Of a stretch of 64,000 nucleotides of DNA, positions 32,178 to 43,830 are shown piece by piece. Every line of letters starts with the position of its first letter. The stretch's first letter is position 1. The stretch spans positions 150,001 through 214,000 of the forward strand of contig CANXME010002309.1 in assembly GCA_948144175.1 (NCBI GenBank). The letters are read 5' to 3'. The stretch is from Closterium sp. NIES-65. Its lineage: Eukaryota; Streptophyta; Zygnematophyceae; Desmidiales; Closteriaceae. A program made the translations under genes and the position numbers. Below the pieces are notes generated by a model. It was not told where the DNA came from and made no database searches. It was given only the letters and a program-made list of their open reading frames with translations.

Positions 32178-33312
32178 CTAAGAAAGGTTTAGAAGGATTT
32201 ATCCGAGGCCGATTCGGCTTCTCTTGGGCCTGGAACCTTCCACTAAGCCTTTGCAGCTGTGTAGGCTTCATCTGTGGGGAACAGGGAGCCTTTAAACAGT
32301 GCTGCTGGGAGAGAATATTAACTCCTCGGAACGCTCGACCCGTATTAGCGCTCTGGAGTAGGGTCCCCATAATACCCGGTACCAGTTTAATTTCTGACTC
32401 TCCCTTAATAAAGGCTTGAAACCCACGAGAAGTAATATTCTTACTTGTCGGGGTATACAGCTGGATTTTCCCGGTCGGTGCAGGGTCTTGTTTCGCGGAT
32501 CCTCCATTAGTCTCGGCGATTTCCCCTGGTGCCGGCTGGTCGTGACGTTTTAAATTTGCGCCACCATATTCTCCTTTTTTCGCCCTCTCCGAAGTTGCCA
32601 CGTTGTCCGTTTTCTGCTTCGGGGGTGCCGCACTGTTCTTGTCCTTCAGCTCCGCACACCTTCTCTCCATTTTCCAACACGCCAAGATACGATGTCCTGT
32701 GCCGCAAAATTTGTACGTCTCATTATTTGCTAGCCGCTGCTCCACATCGCCCTCGTCGTTCTCCATCGGGTCGGCAGTCGTGGGTGGTGCCAATCGCCCC
32801 ATGCCACTAGTTGGCTTGTTGCGTCATGTTCCGTAGTAGCTACTGTTCAACGTGTCGAACTGTTCGATCAGTGCTGTCGGAACCTGCGCCCACGTCCCCT
32901 CGCCTTGGACTATTCTGTTGTTGATCCACTCTAGAGCTGGGCCTCGTAACAGTGTTGCTGCGAGCCGTATGCGCATTGCGTCTTTTGTCGGGGTCGTGCA
33001 TCTAACGGCTTCGAAGTAAATTTCGAGTTCAGCTACAAATCGACGAACGCCGTTCCTTTTTACTGTAGGATCGAACGCCTCCGGTAGCCTCAGCTTCACT
33101 GCTTCGAGGTTAACTGTAGCTGCTGCCGTTGTCGCATGTAGAATTGTCAGTGTAGCCGCTGCTGCTGCTGCTACTGTTGTCGCTGCTGCTGTGGCGGTTG
33201 CTGGCTGGTTCGCAAGGAGTTTTTCGAGTCGTGGGAGCGCTGCACGTATTTGCTTATGCTCAGCACGTAACTCCGCGATTTTTTGTACTGAAATATCTCC
33301 TTTTCCCTCCAT
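32167..33312 (-). pseudogene. Gypsy-1 gag, one internal stop
   Basis: Starts MEGKGDISVQKIAELR at 33312. A coiled-coil-like N-terminus and poly-Ala tract lead to the retrotransposon Gag core KLRLPEAFDPTVKRNGVRRFVAE and LLRGPALEWINNRI. A TGA at 32824-32826 follows SSYYGT; the frame continues from 32802 to 32167. The zinc knuckle reads YKFCGTGHRILAC: the first Cys is Tyr and one residue is missing before His. Gypsy-2 has a different defect in the same knuckle. Confidence 0.9.
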
Positions 33313-33742
33313 TTGGTGATTTACAGGAAGATGCGCGACGAAAATGATCGATTTCTAGGTGCTGGTCGACTTACTGCGAGTCAAATTGACTGTAGAATTG
33401 ATGAGTGCGAATTCTGTAGGTTGCGTAAATCTCCCTTAGGCGAAATTCGTGTCCGATCTTGGTCGTTGAGGAGAAAATCGATCAGACGCTCCAAATTCCA
33501 ACTTGTTTGGGCGAAATTCTCTCGGCCGTTGAGATGAAACTCGATCGAACGGTCGAAACTCCAACCTTTCCACCAGTAAATCTGAGGGGTGTTCGAAAAC
33601 CGAATCGAGGGGGACTTAGAAAAATTGCGCGGAACTGGTTTTACATACCTGTATCGGCGCTTTCGTCGTCGCCCCCGCGGTTTTTAAAGGCCGGAACTAA
33701 GCGGTTGAAGACCTCGCGTGTAAACCCGCTCTGATTACCAAG

Positions 33743-34115
33743 TGTGAGGATCTGGGATCGAGCTCAGAAAAGATGATTCAAATTGAATTGAATGTCCACC
33801 TGGGTACAACACGAGGCTATATATAGGCTCGACACAAGGCCCCGTAACCAGGTGTTACGCGAAGGTTCCGCGGGTCGCGAAGCGTCCCGAACAGATCCTT
33901 ACCGAATTCGGTAGAAGGCAATTCGGTGGCAACCGAAAAGCCAGAATTCGGTGCACGCAACCTAGCTCGGTGCTATAACTATAATAAAATATAGGAAAGC
34001 ACCTAGCCTACGAAATCAAGCAATTCATGCATGCATATGATTATCCTATGCTAGAAATAGCATGATAAAGTAGAGGCAAGCAAGCATAGCTGGCATAAGC
34101 CGTCGTACTCTCACA
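33743..34115 (-). repeat. Gypsy-1 5' LTR
   Basis: 373 bp. Contains CTATATATAG (plus 33819-33829), the likely TATA box, and is followed on the minus strand by primer site TGGTAATCAGAG. Confidence 0.95.
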
Positions 34116-36830
34116 GGCGTAGTCAAGACGGCGGGTGAAATCAAAGTCGGCAACATCGGCCGTAAGAGCCGAGACAGACAACGGAGAGGCACAAGGGTTG
34201 GTGACAATAGAGGCGAGAACACGGGAGACAACGGGGCGAGAAACACGGTAGTAGTCAGTGATAGGGTGAGAGGAAACGGGGAGAGATGACTCAGGAGGTG
34301 AGGGGAGAACAAACACAGGCGGAGAACGACGAGGACTAGAATGAAACTAGACAGTGCGGAGGTCGGCAAGAGGAGAAGAGGGCGTAGCATGCGGAGGACG
34401 ATGACTGGTTCAGTCGCGCGGGACAACATGAGGAGACGACTGTGACTGAGGATGAGAGAAAATAGTCGGAGTTGAGTCCAGAGGAGGAAATGTAAATATG
34501 TACGCGGTAGGAGACTGTGAGCGGACAAGAGGAAAGGAAGGAAGACCAAGGGCCTGAAGGCCACTCACTGGAGGGAACAGCTGTTGCAAAAGTGGCGACT
34601 GTGGCTGCTGCTGCTGCTGCTCCTCCGCTGCTGACGCTGCTGCTGCCGCTGCTACTGCCGCCGCTGCTGCTGCCGCTGCCGCTGCCGCCGCCGCTGCTGC
34701 TGCTACTTCTGCTGCTGGTGGTCCAACTGCTGCAACTCCTGCCTCTCCTGCTCCAACCGCTCCTGCTCCTCGCACTCAAGCCGACGAAGGCCCTGGAGAC
34801 TGGTGTCGTAGCGGTGGGGAGCTATAGTGGGCGTCGTAGTAGTCGTGCCTCCAGCTCCTGTCTCCTCAATACTAGCTCCTACAGCGCCAGCACCTCCTGC
34901 TCCAACACCCCCAGAACTAGCACCACCAGCGCCAGCACCTCCAGCTCCAGCACCCCCGGAGCTAGCGCCACCAGCGCCAGCACCCCCGGAGCTAGCGCCA
35001 CCAGCGCCAGCACCTCCCGCTCAAACACCCCCAGAACTAGCACCTCCAGTGCCAGTACCTCCAACTCCAGCACCCCCAAAACTAGCGCCAACAGGGACAG
35101 CACCTCCAGCTCCAACACCTCTCGAACGAACGCCCCCAGATCGAGTGGCAGTACCTCCAGCTCCAACACCACCTGAGTCCACAGTAACCTGTCGCAGAAG
35201 TGCCAAAGGCTGCTGAGGGGACTGTAAGGAGGAATGCGGGGAGGGAGACGCTACCTGACGCGCGACCGAGGGTAGAGAGGTAGCATGAGACACACTTGAC
35301 GGGGCAGGACCAGGAGGGGGGGGGAGGTACCGGAGGAGCGGGAGCAGGGGGCGGAGAGGGTGCGAGGAAGAGGGGGGGAGGGGGAACCGGGAGATTTTGA
35401 CAGGAGTACCGGGTGTAGTAGGACACGGACTCGACAAACCGGGCACCACGAGAGTCGAGAAACTGGTGGAGGGGTGGGTGGTAAAAGGATAAGTCGGGAG
35501 AGCCCACCAGGAAACCAAGGAAGACATATGGGATGGTGTGAGTCGAGAGCTTGTCCGCAGAGGTGTCGCAGACAAGCGCAAGGCAGCCCCAGACACAAAA
35601 GGCCGACCCAACACTGGGGATCCGGTCCAAAGATGCGTCGTTGAAACCTCTTGCCGCGAGACACGCGGCTGGAGGTCCAGCTAGTGCGCGGCATAACGAA
35701 CAGCGTAGGGCCACAGGAAATGGGGCGCACGGGCATGGATCGTGGACGTGCGTCCGATGTCCATGACCAAGCCAATGTGGTGCTTAGCAACCCCATTCTG
35801 CTGTGGTGCGCGGCGTAACGAACCGCGTTGGGCCACAGAAAATGGGGCGCACGGGCATGGATCATGGACGTGCGTGCGCTGTCCATGACCAAGCCAATGC
35901 GGTGCTGAGCAACCCCATTCTGCTGTGGAGACTCCAACAGCGTCCAATACTTTATGATGCCCTGCTCGCCGCAGAACCGAGCAAGGACGCCGGAGCGAAA
36001 CTCACCCCCACGGTCGAAGTAGAGACAACGGGCACGACTACCACAAGTGCCCTTAGAGGCCAAAAGCCACCGGATCAGTGTAGAAGTCACCTCAGACTTC
36101 TCCGCGAGAGGAAACACCGTGGTGTAGCAGGAGGAGTCATCAAGGACCACTAGAAAGTAGCGCTCCCTCTCAGGTCCCAGCGTAGGGGCAAGGCCCCACA
36201 CGTCCAAGTGGAGAGTCTGGAAGGGAGCAGTGGCCTGACAAACGGAGGAGGAGTGCAGAGTGGCACGCAGGCGGCCGGCGACGCAAGGAGAGCAAGGTTG
36301 AGCAATCGAGGGAGGGAGGGACGAAAAGACGTGCGGGAGACCTGAGTCAAGACTGTGACTGACCATGCCGCGGAGGCGGGGGAGCGACAGGTGGCCAAAG
36401 TGGTGGTGCCACAAGACGGTTGGGTGGGCTAGGGAGCAACAGGAGCAAGACGCAGCAACCTGACCAGACGCCACTACCTGACCAGACGCCACTACCTGAC
36501 CAGACGCCACTACCTGACCAGACACAGCAACCGGACTAGACACTGGGTCCGGAGGGGACGCAGCAGCGGAGGAAGCAAGCAAGGAGCACTCGGTGTGGAG
36601 AACATAGAGACCGGAGCGGGGATATTTTGTGAATGTGGCCAGAACAGCACCTGTAGCAGCGTCTGTACAGACCGCAGTCCTCCCACCCCCCACAAAGGTA
36701 ACGATGACCCCCTTGTCCTGGAGGTATCCAACAAGGGGAACACAGGGGATGTGGAGTGAACGAGGGGACGTGGAGTTCGCGTAGGACACCTGAGGGGACC
36801 ACAGGGCATGGGAGGGTGGTGGAGCTGCGC
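34116..36830 (-). pseudogene. Copia-N fragment 2: protease end, integrase and linker
   Basis: Minus strand: beginning just after Gypsy-2, it reads the end of the protease region (LRELHVPSFT), pre-integrase HHFGHLSLPRLRGM, integrase HLDVWGLAP, LYFDRGGEFRSG (Tyr-Phe-Asp keeps the Asp) and PQQNGVAQHRIG (Glu changed to Gln), then a linker with Ala/Gly/Ser and Gln tracts to RRLDYA at the Gypsy-1 edge. A ~110-base stretch around the HARAPHFLWP segment is present twice (35690-35800 and 35810-35930), a local tandem duplication. Frameshifts and stops are many. Bases 36460-36540 repeat a 21-base GQVVASGQVVAS coding unit. Confidence 0.85.
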
Positions 36831-37203
36831 TGTGAGAGTACGACGGCTTATGCCAGCCATGCTTGCTTGCCTTTACTTTATCATGCTATTTCTAGCATAG
36901 GATAATCATATGCATGCATGAATTGCTTGATTTCCTATGCTAGGTGCTTTCCTATATTTTATTATAGTTATAGCACCGAGCTAGGTTGCGTGCACCGAAT
37001 TCTGGCTTTTCGGTTGCCACCGAATTGCCTTCTACCGAATTCGGTAAGGATCTGTTCGGGACGCTTCGCGACCCGCGGAACCTTCGCGTAACACCTGGTT
37101 ACGGGGCCTTATGTCGAGCCTATATATAGCCTCGTGTTGTACCCAGGTGGACATTCAATTCAATTTGAATCATCTTTTCTGAGCTCGATCCCAGATCTTC
37201 ACA
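36831..37203 (+). repeat. Gypsy-2 5' LTR
   Basis: 373 bp, TGTGAG to TTCACA. Followed by primer site TGGTAATCAGAGC at 37206-37218. Confidence 0.95.
37121..37128 (+). promoter_or_regulatory. Gypsy-2 LTR TATA box
   Basis: TATATATA within GAGCCTATATATAGCC, 75 bases before the LTR end; conserved in all four LTRs of the two sister elements. Expected to set the start of the genomic RNA. Confidence 0.7.
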
Positions 37204-37633
37204 CTTGGTAATCAGAGCGGGTTTACACGCGAGGTCTTCAACCGCTTAGTTCCGGCCTTTAAAAACCGCAGGGGCGACGACGAAAGCGCCGATACGGGTA
37301 TGTAAAACCAGTTCCGCGCAATTTTTCTAAGTCCCCCTCGATCCGGTTTTCGAACACCCCTCAGATTTACTGGTGGAAAGGTTGGAGTTTCGACCATTCG
37401 ATCGAGTTTCATCTCAACGGCCGAGAGAATTTCGCCCAAAAAAGTTGGAATTTGGAGCGTCGGATCGATTTTCTCCTCAACGGCCAAGATCGGACGCGAA
37501 TTTCGCCTAAGGGAGATTTACGCAACCTACAGAATTCACGCTCGTTGATTCTACAGTCAATTTGACTCGCAGTAAGTCGACCAACACCTAGAATTCGATT
37601 ATTTTCGTCGCGCATCTTCCTGTAAATCGCCAA

Positions 37634-38782
37634 ATGGAGGGAAAAGGAGATATTTCAGTACAGAAAATCGCGGAGTTACGTGCTGAGCATAAGCAAATAC
37701 ATGCGGCGCTCCCACGACTCGAAAAACTCCTTGCGAACCTGCCGGCAATCGCCACAGCAGCAGCGACAACAGTAGCAGCAGCAGCAGCGGCTACACCGAC
37801 AATTCTACATGCGACAACGGCAGCAGCTACAGTTAACCTCGAAGCAGTGAAGCTGAGGCTACCGGAGGCGTTCGATCCTACAGTAAAAAGGAACGGCGTT
37901 CGTCGATTTGTAGCTGAACTCGAAATTTACTTCGAAGCCGTTAGATGCACGACCCCGACAAAAGACGCAATGCGCATACGGCTCGCAGCAACACTGTTAC
38001 GAGGCCCAGCTCTAGAGTGGATCAACAGCAGAATAGTCCAAGGCGAGGGGACGTGGGCGCAGTTTCCGGCAGCACTGATCGAACAATTCGACACGTTGAA
38101 CAGTAGCTACTACGGAACACGTCGCAACAAGCCAACTAGTGGCATGAGGCGATTGGCACCACCCACGACTGCCGACCCAATGGAGAACGACGAGGGCGAT
38201 GTGGAGCAGCGGCTAGCAAATAATGAGACGTGCAAATTTTACGGCGCTACAGGACATTGTATCTTGGCGTGTTGGAAAATGAAGAGAAGGTGTGCGGAGC
38301 TGAAGGACAAGAACAGTGCGGCACCCCCGAAGCAGAAAACGGACAACGTGGCAACTTCGGAGAGGGCGAAAAAAGGAGAATATGGTGGCGCAAATTTAAA
38401 ACGTCACGACCAGCCGGCACCAGGGGAAATCGCCGAGACTAATGGAGGATCCGCGAAACAAGACCCTGCACCGACCGGGAAACTCCAGCCGTATACCCCG
38501 ACAAGTAAGAATATTACTTCTCGTGGGTTTCAAGCCTTTATTAAGGGAGAGTCAGAAATTAAACCGGTACCGGGTATTATGGGGACCCTACTCCAGAGCG
38601 CTAATACGGGTCGAGCGTTCCGAGGAGTTAATATTCTCTCCCAGCAGCACTGTTTAAAGGCTCCCTGTTCCCCACAGATGAAGCCTACACAGCTGCAAAG
38701 GCTTAGTGGAAGGTTCCAGGCCCAAGAGAAGCCGAATCGGCCTCGGATAAATCCTTCTAAACCTTTCTTAGTTGAAAATTGA
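37634..38782 (+). CDS. gag: Gypsy-2 Gag (intact frame, defective zinc knuckle)
   Basis: 382 codons, start MEGKGDISVQKIAELRAEHK. Residues ~1-35 look helical, ~38-72 are Ala/Thr-rich, and ~75-165 form the Gag core (LRLPEAFDPTVKRNGVRRF, LLRGPALEWINSRI, ALIEQFDTLNSSYYG). The zinc knuckle at ~200 reads CKFYGATGHCILAC: the second Cys of CX2CX4HX4C is Tyr, so metal binding is probably lost. The C-terminal part is Lys/Pro-rich. The stop overlaps the protease frame by 11 bases in another register (+1 or -2), as in Gypsy-1. That arrangement may be a genuine frameshift site or an old lesion. Confidence 0.9.
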   Translation: MEGKGDISVQKIAELRAEHKQIHAALPRLEKLLANLPAIATAAATTVAAAAAATPTILHATTAAATVNLEAVKLRLPEAFDPTVKRNGVRRFVAELEIYFEAVRCTTPTKDAMRIRLAATLLRGPALEWINSRIVQGEGTWAQFPAALIEQFDTLNSSYYGTRRNKPTSGMRRLAPPTTADPMENDEGDVEQRLANNETCKFYGATGHCILACWKMKRRCAELKDKNSAAPPKQKTDNVATSERAKKGEYGGANLKRHDQPAPGEIAETNGGSAKQDPAPTGKLQPYTPTSKNITSRGFQAFIKGESEIKPVPGIMGTLLQSANTGRAFRGVNILSQQHCLKAPCSPQMKPTQLQRLSGRFQAQEKPNRPRINPSKPFLVEN

Positions 38783-41700
38783 TACTGAAGCTGCATCTTT
38801 GAGCGCAGGACCTAGGGATAACATATTCGACGTACCCTACGATCCTATAAGCGATACCATCTACGGATACTCGGAGCAGCAGCAACCACTAGTACTCGAG
38901 GTGATCTGCAACGGACGTCGCCTCCAGACCCTGGTGGACAGTGGTGCGTCCCACTCAGTATGCGACCGCGGGACGTTGGAGAAAATTGGAGAATCCTAAG
39001 AAGAAACCCAGTTTATAGCAACGATGGTGGACGGTACGAAGCTTCCTATCCACGGCGAAGCATCACTGCAACTGCATATAGGTGCGTTGAGGTGGAAGCC
39101 GAAGCTACCAGTCACCAACATCAAAGGATTAGATTTTATCTTGGGGCGAGATTTCCTGAAGCAGTTCAACCCCGAGATCGATTGGGTCAACAGCAAGGTG
39201 TGCATCTACAACAACGGGAAACGAGTGGAGCTGCGAAGCTGGACGGATACAGGGGACGTACCTGAAACGACACTGGCACGGTTCGAACAGACGGTGAACA
39301 AGAGTAACACGGGTTACCTAGCACTGGTTATGGCAGCAGCAGAGGAGGAGAAGCCGAGTTCCGAGCTACCTGCAGCAGTGAAAGAGGTCTTGGAGCAGTA
39401 GAAGGATATAATGCCCGACGACCTACCTGCAGGCGTACCTCCAGCACGCACCCACGAGCACGAGATCGTGGAGGAACCAGGTGCGAAACCCGTCTCACGT
39501 GCACCATACCGACTGAGTCCGACTGAACTGACAGACATGAAAAAACAGATAGAGTATCTACTGGACAGACAACTGATCCGCCCATCCACCTCTCCCTACG
39601 GCGCACCAGCTCTCTTCACTCCAAAACCAGACGGCAGTCTACGGATGTGCATCGACTACCGCGCACTGAACAAACAGACAGTCAAAAACAAATATCCCAT
39701 ACCGCGCATAGACGACCTACTCGATCAACTGCGTGGAGCAACAGTATTTTCGAAACTGGACCTACAATCGGGCTACTGGCAGATCAAGATGGCAGGCAAC
39801 TCCGTCGACAAGACAGCGTTCCGTACCAGATACGGCTCCTACGAATACTTGGTGATGCCGTTCGGACTCTGCAACGCACCAGCAACGTTTCAGGCGGAGA
39901 TGAATCACATCTTACGACCCCTGCTGGACGAGTGCGTGGTGGTGTACCTGGACGACATTCTCATCTACTCCAAGAACATGAAGGATCACGTGGAGCATCT
40001 GCGGAAGGTGTTCGAGATCCTGCGGAAGGTGTTCGAGATCCTGCGAAACAACAAGTTCTACGTGAAGCTGTCAAAGAGCGACTTCGCCCTGAAGAAGGTG
40101 CACTTTCTCGGGCACATGGTGAGTGCCGAGGGCGTACACGTGGACCCACGGAAGATCGAAGCCGTCAAGAAGTGGAAAGTACCAGAGAACGTGAAGGAGT
40201 TACAGCAGTTCCTAGGCTTCGCCAACTACTACAACAGGTTCGTGCCGCAGTACGCTAAGATAGCAGCGCCACTGACCGACCTACCAAGCCATGGAGCAGC
40301 TACAGACAGCACTGACTACAGCGCCAGTACTCATCTTCCCGCATCCAGACAAGGACTACGTGGTGGAAGCAGACGCTAGTGACCAAGCAGTCGGAGCAGT
40401 ACTGATGCAGGATCACGGACGCGGTTTGCAGCCCATCGCCTACCTCAGTAAGAAGCTACACGGAGCAGAACTAAACTACCCCATTCACGACAAGGAAGCC
40501 TTAGCGATAGTCATAGCCTTCAAGGCGTGGAGGTGTTACCTAGAGGGAGCCAAGACTACAGTCTATACTGACCACTGCAGTCTCAAATACCTGAAGTCAC
40601 AGCCGACACTCTCACGACGACAGGTGCGGTGGGTGGACTTCCTGGAAACTCACTTCCACTACGACATCGTCTACAAGCCCGGGCTACACAACAAGGCAGA
40701 TGCGTTGAGCCGCCCCAGACATGTAGCAGGCATCCAGCTCGACGGGATGAACCCTCTTCTCAAGGGTCTATTCCAACATGGGTACTCCGTGGACGCAGAG
40801 ATTGCTATAGCACAGACCAAGAAGCTATTACAGTGGGAGAAAGACTTACCTGTAAGGAAGGGTTCAGGAAAGATTTGGGTACCGAATTACGCCCCGCTAC
40901 GGCAGATCCTATTGGAGGAGTTTCACGACGTACCTTACGCGGGACATTTCGGGAGCAACAAGACGTTAGCAGGGATAGCGAAGTATTACTACTGGCCCGG
41001 GATGGCAGCAGACGTGCAGCAGTTCGTCACCTCTTGCGACACGTGCCAGCGGATGAAGAGCAGCAAGCAGAAAAAAGCAGGGTTACTTCAGCCTCTACCC
41101 GTACCGGAGCAGCCATGGCAGGTCGTTAGCCTCGACTTCATCACAGGACTTCCTTCGACCTCACGGGGACATGATTCCATCCTCGTGGTGATCGATAAGT
41201 TCTCCAAAATGGGTCACTTCATACCGACCAACGCCACAGCTACAGCTGAAGCAACTGCTCGACTCTTCTTTGACCGCATCATCACCATCCACGGCATCCC
41301 CGCTACACTCATCTCAGACAGAGACCCCAAATTCACGAGTAAGTTCTGGAAGGAGCTCATGGGACTATTAGGGACAAAGCTTACAATGTCTTCAGCATAC
41401 CACCCCCAGACTGACGGACAGACAGAGCGACTCAATCAAGTGGTTGAACAGTTACTGCGCACAGCTTGCAAGGACGACGTCAGCCACTGGGACACATAGT
41501 TACCAACCCTAGAGTTCGCTTACAACAACGCATCACATGCGGCCACAGGGAAAACTCCTTTCTTCCTGTGTTACGGACGGGAACCACTCACACCACAGCA
41601 GCCAACTACACCGGCACACGTCCAAGCCGCACATGACTTCGTCACCACCATGCAGCAGCTATGGGAGAAGACTCAGCGACGTCTCACCACGATGCAGAAT

Positions 41701-42194
41701 TCCCAGAAGCAGTATGCCGATCGTCAGCGACGCGATCACTCAGTAGCAGTCGGAGATCAGGTGCTTCTTGACACGCGCAACTTGAACCTGTCTCACCTCC
41801 CATCCAAACTCCGGCCTCGCTTTTGTGGTCCTTTTCTCGTTGAGGCACAGGTGACACCAGTTACATTTCGCTTGCGCTTACGAGATACATGGAAGCTTCA
41901 CAACCTTTCCATGTCCAGCTACTGAAGCCCTACAAGGACCCCAACCAACAGTTCCAGGGACGGCAGCTACCGCCACCACCACCTGTTCTCATACAGGATG
42001 AGCCCGAGTACGTGATCGAGCGCGTTCTCTCTCATCGGCGCCGCGGTGGCAAGACCCTCGAGTTCCTGATACGCTGGAAGGGATACGACCCTACTGAGGA
42101 CAGTTGAATTGCAGAAGCTGATATGGGCAACGCACGCCGTGCTCTCAAGGACTATCTTGTCAAGCAGGGTGTATCTCACGCCACCCAGCTTTGA
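38772..42194 (+). pseudogene. Gypsy-2 pol pseudogene
   Basis: Pieces: 38772-38999 (protease LVDSGASHSVCD), 39024-39401 (FILGRDFLKQFNPEIDW), 39411-40379 (reverse transcriptase, [34 protein letters not shown], intact YLDDILIYS), 40291-41499 (RNase H, then integrase zinc region GHFGSNKTLAG...CDTCQRMK, core SLDFITGLP, LISDRDPKFTSKFW, HPQTDGQTERLNQ) and 41650-42107 (integrase end, chromodomain). Shared with Gypsy-1: TAA at 38997-38999, TAG at 39399-39401, a 21-base duplication near 40002-40043 and a frame break at ~40280. Private: TAG at 41497-41499 (CAG in the sister), a one-base deletion near 41905 before the chromodomain, and TGA for Trp near 42105. The sister copy ends at the stop matching 42192-42194. 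Confidence 0.95.
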
Positions 42195-42204
42195 GGGGGG
42201 GACG

Positions 42205-42587
42205 TGTGAGAGTACGACGGCTTATGCCAGCTATGCTTGCTTGCCTTTACTTTATCATGCTATTTCTAGCATAGGATAATCATATGCATGCATGAATTGC
42301 TTGATTTCCTAGGCTAGGTGCTTTCCTATATTTTATTATAGTTATAGCACCGAGCTAGGTTGCGTGCACCGAATTCTGGCTTTTCGGTTGCCACCGAATT
42401 GCCTTCTACCGAATTCGGTAAGGATCTGTTCGGGACGCTTCGCGACCCGCGAAACCTTCGCGTAACACCTGGTTACGGGGCCTTGTGTCGAGCCTATATA
42501 TAGCCTCGTGTTGTACCCAGGTGGACATTCAATTCGATTCAATTCAATTTGAATCATCTTTTCTGAGCTCGATCCCAGATCCTCACA
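42205..42587 (+). repeat. Gypsy-2 3' LTR
   Basis: 383 bp; preceded by polypurine tract TTGAGGGGGGGACG at 42191-42204. Confidence 0.95.
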
Positions 42588-43830
42588 TACGCGCAACGGC
42601 TGGTCCTGAAGAAGGATCAGCTAGAGCTACCGGAACCGGAGCAAGGAGTGGTGTGAGGGTCGTGTGGTTGCGGAAGAAACACTACGGCGCACTAGTGTCC
42701 AGTGTGAAAGACAAGGACGCCTCAGCCGGAGGTGTGCCAGGTCCGGAGGCTACACAAGCACCTAGAGCAGAAACACAACCACCTAGACTAGAGAGGCACA
42801 TGTCTACACTAACAGGAGGCAAGCATCCTAGACTATAAACACTCGAGCACACAGATCCATCAGCATCATAGTCAACATCAGCATACAAAGAATACTGACG
42901 AGCATTGAGCAAACACTCGAGCACACAGATCCATCAGCATACACAGTCAACAACGGTTCAAATACAAGAATCTTATGGGCTAGCAGGCGAGCCCAGCGTA
43001 GGGTGGTCACCTCAGGACCTCAGCGTGCACGGTAGAGGTCGTCAAGGCGGCGGAAGCATCACGCCACAAAGTGGTCGTTGTAGCCGCAGACACAGGGACT
43101 GCCCGGTCCGGTGACGCACCAGTGGTCACAGGGGCCGGTGTTGCACCGACGGGGGGGGGGGGGGGGGGGGGGGAACGCGGGGCCCAGCTGGTCATGCTGC
43201 TGCTGCGGCCAGTGCTCGTAGGTCCTCCAGGTCCCCACTATGGCGGAGCTGCCACTTCTGCTGTCCCTGCTGCTGCTGGTGTCTCTGCTGTGGCTGCTGC
43301 TGCTGGGGCCCCACACCACCGCTGGTCGAACCTCCTCCAGCAAGTGGGCCAGCACCTCCTTCAGGGTTCTCTCCGCCTGGTGCACCACCGCCGCCGCCCC
43401 CACTGCCGCCCCCAGTGACGCCTCCACCACCGCCACCTCCTCTACCGCCGCCACCCCCCTTCCCCCCTTTCTTGCCACCCTTGCCCGAATCATAAACCCC
43501 CTTCACAGTCTCTACCAGGTCGAAGTGAGCAGCCTCAGTCGGTGGAAGGAGCTCTGTCATCGCGAGAGGAGTCGCATCGTCACGAGAGTCCCAAACCTCC
43601 CGCGCCAAGATGAGACGATCGTAGTCCGCCTGCGCCTCCAAAGTCGGGGCAGGCTCGGTAGGCAGGGGCTCGGGACGTCGGGGTGCCTGGAGGGTGCCGG
43701 ACGCGTGGGCGTATAGGGTGGTGCCATCCTGGCGCTGACTAGTGAGATAGCGCTGAGTCTAGCGGAGCCAGGTGCCGAACTCTATTGGACGGTCCTCCAC
43801 GTCGAAACGAAGGCGGCGGGAGCACTCCAT
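42588..43830 (-). pseudogene. Copia-N fragment 1: gag remnant to protease start
   Basis: Minus strand from ATG at 43830 (MECSRRLRFDVEDRPIEFGT), with an early TAG near 43754, then DYDRLILAREVWDSRDDA, MTELLPPTEAAHFDLVE, a Gly/Lys-rich tract, QQQQPQQ and, before the Gypsy-2 edge, FTLDTSAP in place of the protease FTLDSGAS, and ALADPSSGP. Compared with Copia-1 the middle of gag is shortened. The 23-G run on + (43151-43173) lies inside it. The last codons before the gypsy join in frame with codons at 36830 if TACGC is the duplicated target. Confidence 0.8.

Larger units (their letters stand above)
28371..34115 (-). mobile_element. Gypsy-1: Ty3/gypsy chromovirus-type element
   Basis: 5745 bp with 373-bp LTRs (28371-28743 and 33743-34115) differing at about ten positions by eye, flanked by GGCGT at 28366-28370 and 34116-34120. 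Primer site TGGTAATCAGAG on the minus strand (33741 down to 33730). Order: gag, protease, reverse transcriptase, RNase H, integrase, chromodomain, which is gypsy order. Inserted in Copia-N. Several stops make it non-autonomous. Confidence 0.96.
36831..42587 (+). mobile_element. Gypsy-2: Ty3/gypsy chromovirus-type element, sister of Gypsy-1
   Basis: 5757 bp with LTRs 36831-37203 (373 bp) and 42205-42587 (383 bp; the extra ten bases are a duplicated ATTCAATTCG-type word). Flanks TGCGC (36826-36830) and TACGC (42588-42592) match at four of five bases. The coding frame of Copia-N across the join favours TACGC as original with one later change on the left. Orientation is opposite to Gypsy-1. Confidence 0.96.
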
